Shown: positions 44,101 through 53,100 of the stretch, one piece after another | Numbering within the stretch: position 1 is the first letter of the stretch | Layout: each line of letters opens with the position of its first letter | Assembly (NCBI GenBank): GCA_911728455.2 | Contig: OU452219.1 | Span: 5,702,320 to 5,766,319, forward strand | Direction: 5' to 3' | DNA from: Marthasterias glacialis | Lineage: Eukaryota > Echinodermata > Asteroidea > Forcipulatida > Asteriidae | Length of the DNA stretch: 64,000 nucleotides | Made by a program: the position numbers and the translations under genes | Notes under the pieces: model-generated | Database searches by the model: none | What the model was told of the DNA's origin: nothing | Seen by the model: only the letters and a program-made list of their open reading frames with translations

Positions 44101-47100
44101 GTGAATGTGATACATGGAACACGCCAAATGTTTATCTTCCGCTGAAATCTATAAACAGAATAGAATGGTACAAAATGAGGAGAGCCCGAAAAACCAATCG
44201 GAAATCGGTGAGTTCGTTAACGGCACTAAACATGCTTTGAAGCACTGACCTGGATCCCTGTTGTCCACGTTGGTAAGGATCGTTTGCAGGAAGCTCTGAG
44301 CGTACGCAGCAGGTGTGATGATCCGCTCCTCGATGATGGTAACAAACACCTTGGTGGCCGCATCCTGGAGATCACAGTTGGCCAGGTGGAGAACCTCCTA
44401 CGTACAGTGACATTGAAGAGGGGGGGGGGGTACATGAGGGGATGTTTGAAGATGAGTTATCATTATCAGACAGTAAAACTTACATGTATGAAGAGTCTGA
44501 GGTGTTTTCGCTACCAAAATTGAAATGGGATGGTTAACATGGCCTCATTTAGAGCCCCCCTCCCCTCCCAGTAACATTGCCTACTGAGAAGTATCGAGCC
44601 TGCATCTTACTTTCTACCTCCATGCTTAGTGTTAATACTCAGCTTGTGTGATGTACCCATTTTGGTTCAATCACCAATTTCATTTCTACCCTCCGAGAGA
44701 AACATTGGTAGTCGTTGACTGGTAATGAAATTGTGGGGAATAATAACACAGGAATGTTTAGGAGTTCCAGTGCAATGGCAACACATGTACATGTACAGTA
44801 TGTGCAACTGTTTTCTGTCTTTGTTTTTTTTTCCAATTTCTGGGTGGTTTGCATTTTACAGGCACAAAGGAAACCTGCTAAGTCATTAATACATGTTTTC
44901 GATAAATAGTGTGGCCAGTTAGGCAGTCAGCAAGTCACCATCTCTGTGTACGTGGGTTTGTGTAAAAGTTAAGTTATTGGGGGTCATTTTTTAAGTCAAC
45001 AAAGGCTATAATCGATTTGACCAAAGCGTACAAACAAATACAGTAAACACACACAATTTCTTTATTTTTTTTTTTATTCAATCTAATATCAAGTTGTTCA
45101 GAGCAGCACAAATAACATTTAATTCGATATTCCCCTGCGTAATAGGTTTAGTGAACAAACCAATGAATAAACCTTTGTCCACACAGTATCTGTTGATAAG
45201 CCAGTGGTCTGTTTGAATAATGTATTTGGCCATTGAAAACTGTTTTGTCACTTGGATGAAAATCTCCTGCATGACTTTCCTCAACATGCACACACAGTGT
45301 GCAGGTAGCCAGGAGCTTTTGGCTCTCCAACGGCATTACCCCTCACAACTTCTACATTGTTGCAAATTTGCAGACTCCATAGTTGCATTCGATGGTGCTC
45401 TGACTCGGAGCAAAACAGAAATGGCAGGGAGCACTCGTGTGAATGTCGAGTTGCCGTCTTGTATGTAGGCCTGTGGCAAATGCCTTTGACTTAAGGTCAT
45501 AGTATTTCTGTGTTATAATTTCCCCACAGGAGCCCCAGTGAGCTTACATGTACGTACATGTTATACTATGTTATCTTCATACCATGTCCTTGGTTTACAA
45601 TGATTACAGCCAACGCACTTTTCAACAGTTTTTTTCCCCTCTTTGTTTTCACCAGGACTTTATCTTCAATCTCGTAAGTCATATACATGTACTATTAGTA
45701 CAAGGCAATTCTCCATTGGTAAAGGGCAACTCTACAATGGGGACATCACATGATACTTGTGATTGAACATTTAAAACAGGCACCATGGCACCAAGAGCAA
45801 TGTGTCGTTTGTTTTTGTTGCCCCTGGCCCAGCTGGTAGTTTTTCCTTAATTTGATTGTGCTAAATAAATAGTAACATTAATAATAACTGAACATGGGCA
45901 ATATGCCTTCATCAAGTTTATAACCAATCTTTTTTTCTATGAAAAGGGAGAGTCCACCAGGGGTAGATTTCACAAACTAGTCCTAACTTCTGACTAGTCC
46001 TATAAGTTAGGACTAGTTACTCGTCCTAACTCGAGATAAGACTAGTCCTAGCGCTTTGTGAAATCCACACAAGGAGCGTTATTATAAAACAATTTTTGCA
46101 ACTGACGGTGCATGAATATGACATTTTCTCAATGTAAAAAACAAAAAATCACAGTGCAATAAAGAGAATCTTTGTTCTCTTGGCTTAGTCAAGTCAAGGT
46201 TTCTTTGTGCCAGAGGTATTTTCAAAGAAAAATGATTCCGGCAACTCCGAGAAAATAATCCCGCCAGGCTGAACAGTAAAAAAAACGGAAGAATCCCGGC
46301 GGCAACTGGTTAATTAAACCGCACATTTTTTTTTAACTGCTACCATAAGTGCTGATTTTTCATTTTTGGGAAAACTGAGCCCTGAAATTTGGCCCTGGCC
46401 TGTCCAGTACACTGCATGTAGAGCAGGTTAAAATACTAGTAACTTACCCTAATTTTTGGTACCACTCTTCGCATAGCATCATTATTATGGTCAGTCAGAA
46501 GCTGCGGAAGGTTCTTAATCACACTGATGCGCTGGACTTCTTGACCAGAACTGCAACGTCAAATACAAACAAAAAGTAAATAATAATTAAACAGGGAAAA
46601 CAATACCGTGATGATATTAACTTTGCAATTTGAAACAATAAACAAATTAAATATCAACAAATAACCCCAATTTGTCAAAACATGGATATACTTTCATTCA
46701 AAACTTGTCTGAAGCAAGTTGCTTTTCTTCATACAGAATGGTTTTTCTGTACCTATAAAATAACATAACAACTAAAATCTGTAAGGGGCTATTCCATCAA
46801 GATCATAGTGTACATGATAGAAATTAACATGGATAAAGATGAGTCTGAAGAGCTTCACAAAATAGAGATAATGCACGATGTAAAATATTCAATGCTGCAT
46901 ATATTTTTAAAAAAAAATTTTTTAAATGAGTTTGCAAGTGATATAAAGGAAAGTATGCGACACCTTTTTCATATCCTTTTTTTTTTTCTCCTTACAATAA
47001 ATCCTCCAAATTGTGTAACAAGAGATCTACGTGTATCCAGATAGAAAAACATTTCTGGGAATATTTTCATATCTTTTTTCCCCCCACCCTGCAATACATC

Positions 47101-50100
47101 CTCAAAGTTAAAATAAGTGACACAAGATCTATCCAGACGGAAAACAATTCTGGGAATTTATTTTTTACGACTAAGCATGCGGATGAAAAAGTTCAGGAAT
47201 AGAGTTTTATGAGCTACACATACAGCTTGCCCTTAAACTTTTTCAGTGACAAACCAGTAGGAAGGACCAGTTAGCTTGTCCATGGCTTGTCATTTCACTA
47301 GTCCCTCAGCTTCTTCACAGGTCCATTATTCGTATGAAACAGGGATGCTTTTCAACACTGACACAGCCAGCCCCGACCACTTGGAGAGAATTCTGACTAG
47401 CATTTGGCCAGGGAACCACTGTTAAGGGACAACGCTGGTGCTTTGTCGCCCAAGAGGATTTGAAAGGATGTTTTGACTTTTTTTACCATTTTGACTACAA
47501 TATGTTTGTAAATGATGCTCAACTAAAGATTCATTTGACCTCTAGGCCTATTTAATGATATTGCCTTCAAGAGGGTATGTTAGTTACATGTTCTCTTTGT
47601 GTGAGAAATGATTTAGTACTTCAGAATTAGCAATATGTCACAGTTGACTTTGGTCAATATCAATATTGATTTCCTAAAGTTGTAAATAATTCATGTGCAA
47701 ATCCAATACAAATTTATATATTGCAAATTAATTCTTTATTATGACATAGGGCTGCTTCTGAATTGAGCACTATGGTTAAAATTATAGTTCACTGCAAATG
47801 CCTATTCTGTAACATTGCGGTTGTAGCTATCAGCAACAGCAACACCAAATAAACAAAGGCAGTAAGTCACTCTTTTAGTACCCAAAGAAAAATCCACTGA
47901 AATAATGTATACATGTTTATGAAAAAAAAGTTTTTCCAAACACTGTTTTTTCCAATCACTTCAAGAATTCCTTTCAAATGTGTGGTTTGACTTGGAAAGT
48001 TTCGACATTCATAATGATAACTTCTGCTTTGGGTTAACAACTACATAAATTCAAAAACCTATATAAATGTTGTTTACTCATGTATCATTTGGTTTCAATT
48101 GAATGAACTCGGTTCTTTGGAACTAAATGATCATTTGGTTCCAGTAAACCGGTTCCTTGGAACCAAATTGATACATGACTAAGTAACACACAGATCAGGC
48201 CAAACTCTGTAATTCAACGTTGCTCCGAATAAATACACAAGTACAGTTTACAAAACTGTGATGTTAACACACCACAGGATACTGCACAAACAAGACCTTT
48301 CAACGCGTAGGGTCAGTACAATAAATATAGAAACCAATACATTAGCCATCTCAATTTTCATCACATTAATATGGCTGGGACTAAAATAGACACAGCCCTC
48401 TAGATTTATGGGGCTCTCCCATACTGTCTACATGCCAAGCCAAGAATGAAGCACATATGTTGGAAATGATCCAAATATTCTGATGATACGCAAACTGAGT
48501 ACATCTTTTAGGTTTCCACTAACATATATGTAAAAAATAAAATTAATGCGATCAAGTTTCAAAGTGAGTCTAGGGTTATCTGATGACCAGCACCCAGCTA
48601 CATGTATTATGATGTTAAAGTTTGAGAAACGTGAAAAAACATTAGCGTTGGGCATTATACTTAAACCCCTAAAGCCCAGGGCTTTCACACTTACAAGAAT
48701 TTCCCAGGAAATTCCTGGGCAAGTTTGGTTGACGTTTTCAAACTTGAATTGCTAACTCTGGGAAATTCCCGGGACATAGCTACCCGGCTGTATAGGAGTC
48801 CATGAAGGGGTACGTGAGCTACATTGTGACCCCGGGGTTAGCATTACTGAGTGCTCATTTTCCCCAGGAAATATACATCAAGTGTGAAACGAACATGGGG
48901 CTGCAGAAGGGTTTAAACTCCCCTGGAAGCTTCCCATGGTTTTTATTTCCTGGGAATTTGCTCTGTTGGGTGAAAAGGGCTTGTAATTTCTGTATCTATT
49001 CATCACAATGAGCCCAAACGTGGTTAACAATGTTGGTCTTTTTTTACTCCAGATTTTCAGTAAAAATGTCTGAAAAAATCCTACGGAGCAGAAATTTGAT
49101 TTTGTTTGAAAACTGTGTTAATGTGGGAAACAATAGGGAAAAAATTCACAACAGCTGGGCCCAATTTCATAGAGCTGCTTAAGCAGAAAATGTCGCTTAA
49201 CAATTTTCTGCTTAGCAGAAATGAGCAGGATACAAGTCAAAAATTGTACATGTGGCATGCTATTGTGGCTGGTAACCTTATTCTGGTAAGCATAATTTTG
49301 CTATGCTTACCTATCTTTTGTGCTTAAGCAGCTCTATGAAATTGGGCCCAGGACTTGAACTTTACTCAGGCCTGATACTTCACGGAGGCAATAAAGGCAA
49401 TTGCCTTCGTTGCCCCTGGTCATTGCCTTGGTGCCCCTTGAAATGTTCCAATAGAAATATTTACAATTTTCGAGAGCAAAGCATACAAGCCCGTTTACAT
49501 TTGAGACCTTTTAGGTGAGTGAAAATAAGTCATACTTTGCAACCATTTGCTGCTGCTATGGGCATTTTGTTACAAGCTGCTTGCAACCCTTACAGTCTAT
49601 AAAGGGTTTACAGCTCCAATCACAGGTACACATTACGTTACAAAGACGCCGGTTTGGCAGTTTGATCAACAGAATAATGCAGAATCAGTGATCAGTCCAA
49701 AGTTCAACAGTGCACCATGTTAGCATATTTATCAGTTTTGTATGATGACCTGGTAAACAAAAAATCACAAATAAATTGTTTTTTAATTTAAAAAAAAATT
49801 AAAGATCACCAAAATTAATAATTAACATAATGAAATGATGGCGTTGATGCAATTTGTAACATCCTGATGATTGCAAAGATGAGGCACCTCAAGAGGCATA
49901 AATTTCAAATTGTGTACCCCCCCCCCCCCAGATCTTAAAACGTGAATTTTGACAACATAAATCTTTTTCAGTCAGTGATGACAATTACCTGGATATTTGC
50001 AGTTTGGTTCTAGTAACTTTGAAAAAAAAAACACATTGATATTCAACCAGCTGTTATTATTTGGTGGCCAAGAAACTTTGCTGTTTACGTTTGCTGACAG

Positions 50101-53100
50101 CAAAGTGCCATGACACAAACGGGCCTGATGCCTCGTTCTTGTATGAAGGGCAAGGCAGGTAACGGGCACATCTATCAGGAAAATGTTAATTTCTACTGGA
50201 ACATTTTATGGGCATGAAGGGGCACCAAGGCAATGGCCTGGGGCACCAAGGCAATGGCCTGGGGCATGGAGGCAATGGCCTGGGGCATGGAGGCAATTGC
50301 CACAGGGCGTGCCACAGAGGCCTGCCACAGGGCAGTTTGTAAAAATCCCAGTGTTTTTTTTTTAAGGGGGTGGGTTAGGGTTAGGTTGGGTGGTAAAATA
50401 TCATGTAAAATACAATGTTTGAAACACTTCTCAGACTTAGAAGATCATGCTACATGAACAAGCTTTTTACGAGGTTAAAATAACAAACACTGGGACTTTT
50501 GTTTGCAAAGCAATAAAGCATCATGGTCTGGATCAATGTCGATGAATGTTACCCTCCCCCCCTTCAATCCACTCATAAACCAAAGGTGCTCCATTATTCC
50601 ATGGACCATTTGTGTTGACTTTAGATGGAATGTAAATCATGTTCAAAATATTTTTGGATTTGTGAAGCTGATAATATGTGTGTTATATCAACGTTACGTC
50701 CTTTCCTCAACAAAAAGTTGTTGATATCTGTTATGCCATGTACATGTTTGTCTAGTCTGTCTGCAATAAACAAACACGGACTAACATTCCAATGTTCTTT
50801 TCAATTTCTCATAACCTGGACAAATACTGAAGTAGTGCTAGAACCTCACTTGCAATGTCAAGAGGTTGGGAGTGACGATAATGAAATGCACTACTGCAGT
50901 AGTTTCTTCTGACATACTCTCTAAGAGAACGTTTAACTTACACACAAACTGTGATGTAAAGGGCGGTTCATCATGTGAACATGAATGTTGTCCTCGAAGG
51001 TAATTCACTGGGCATGAGTAATGCATCATAAGATCCCTGTGACATTTTGTACTACTACTTTATCACATAAAGAACACCGAAAAGGGTGTCGGGAGTCTAA
51101 AAATAAAAAAGTATAAATTCTCAGTATTGATTGTTTTTTTTTCTTCCCAACCACGTACAGGTAACCCTGACTAACTTATTTTCCCATTACACTTTATATG
51201 ATCAACAAACCAGACAAGAGCATAGCCAAAACAAGTACTGTAGGTGTGATGTTTGTTTTTTTTATCAGTTGACCAAGTCAACGGATGAATGGCAATGAGT
51301 AAGAATGAAAGTTCACCTGTGACTCTAGCCTTGGCAGGTGGGAGTAGCCCAGGTGTGTGCAACTTTTACTATCTCTTGTCGTTGGTTGGTATGTTTTTTT
51401 CAAGTTAATATAAAACTCCATTAATGCTAGGAACCTTCCCTGCTCTGAACAAAAACCCAACACCCCAAGGCAATTAAACACCCAAACTGTTGATTTCTGA
51501 TTAAGTGGTTTTCATGCCTGATCTCCCATGTAAAACATAATCAGTTTACTAGTAGTGTAAACAAGTGTAGATTTTTCAGAAACAGAATCAAACAAAACAT
51601 GCAGTTGGATTTTAATGGGTTGTGGATAGTTAGGGTCAAGGTAATTAAAAGCCAAGCAAAAACAATATCCAATCAGAAATAAAATGTAAATAACATTCTA
51701 AAGCTCAATGGTAATATACATAATTATACGCTTGCCTTTTTTAAGAAGCTAAACAATAAATTAACACATACTGAAAAGTTAAGTATTTCCCTTAATCATT
51801 TTCCTCAAATATCTCAAACATACGTGCCATGTTCTTACGAAAAAGAACAAGGAGGTAGAATGAGAAAATGGTAACAAATGCAGATTCTAAAAAGTGTAAA
51901 ATCTCTTCACAGTGCAAACAATTTGTTCAGTTGAAATTTTGTGTAAATTAAAACCACCGTATAATGAAAACTTCCAAGAACACATCCCATACTGTTGAAT
52001 TTTAGAATCGTCCATTACTCCCTCTACTCTAGCAGGCCTCATAATTCAGGGCGAGGCAGACTTTCCTTGGTGGTAAAGGGCACCTCAGTGAGGGAAAAGA
52101 AATTTAATCTTGTACGGGACCATTTCAAGGGGCAGCAAGGCACTCACAACAGGCACGAAAGCAACTGCCTCCGCTGCCCCAGTGAAGTATCAGTAACCTG
52201 CTCTAGGCTCAGCTGGCTCAACTGCCAATTACTCACCTCAGTAAATACACAGCACGCTCAATGTCATTTAAGCGCTCATCCACAGTTAGTCTCTCAATTT
52301 CCTCAGCACTCTGTTATATCAATGTAAAAAAAAAAAAAATGGACAGTTCATGAATTAAAAACAACCACTGCTGAAAAGTGTTAAAGCTTTTTAGAAAAGC
52401 CTACATTTTTCTGAATCTAAATATATACTAATTTTTACTTTAAATAAAAGGAATGAAGAGTATTTTTTACTTTACATAGGCAATAAAAATGAGAATTGAA
52501 AACAGTTTGATTTCATAGTAATACTAATAGTATCAGTATCACTATCACTAAAGTATCAGTATCAGACTGTAGACACTGTACTGTAGACTGTAGTAACAAT
52601 ACAATAACCTCCAGTTAAAACTCTTTTTGGAGTATTCCGGAGGGACAACATACCAAGTACCAAGTAACTACCTGTAATATTTCTCTAAACCAGAGGTCAA
52701 AATTTACTTTTCAGTATCAGTCACTGTCACCAGTCAGCCACGTCAGAAGGTGTATTTCACCTTATTTGTACTTTTTGTTTAGCTAAACTAAAGAGAAAAT
52801 AATCCTTGACCCAAACCCACAAACATTCACTTCAGCCAATTAAGTTATGAAGTGAAATATTAAAACTTAACACTTTTTGGCCCAGTATCATATGCTATAT
52901 TATGTCATCTAAATCAATCTTGCAGCCACACACTAGCTGTGGGAAAATTCGGATATAAAGCAAGGAAAACGTCGACAGTGTAAAATAGATGATGAATTGC
53001 AATTGCATGCATTCATTCATTCATTGCAGAGCATTACAACAAAATAAAACAGAACGTCGAATCGAGAGTCTAAAAAGTCAAATTCAGTCTACGAAAAGGA

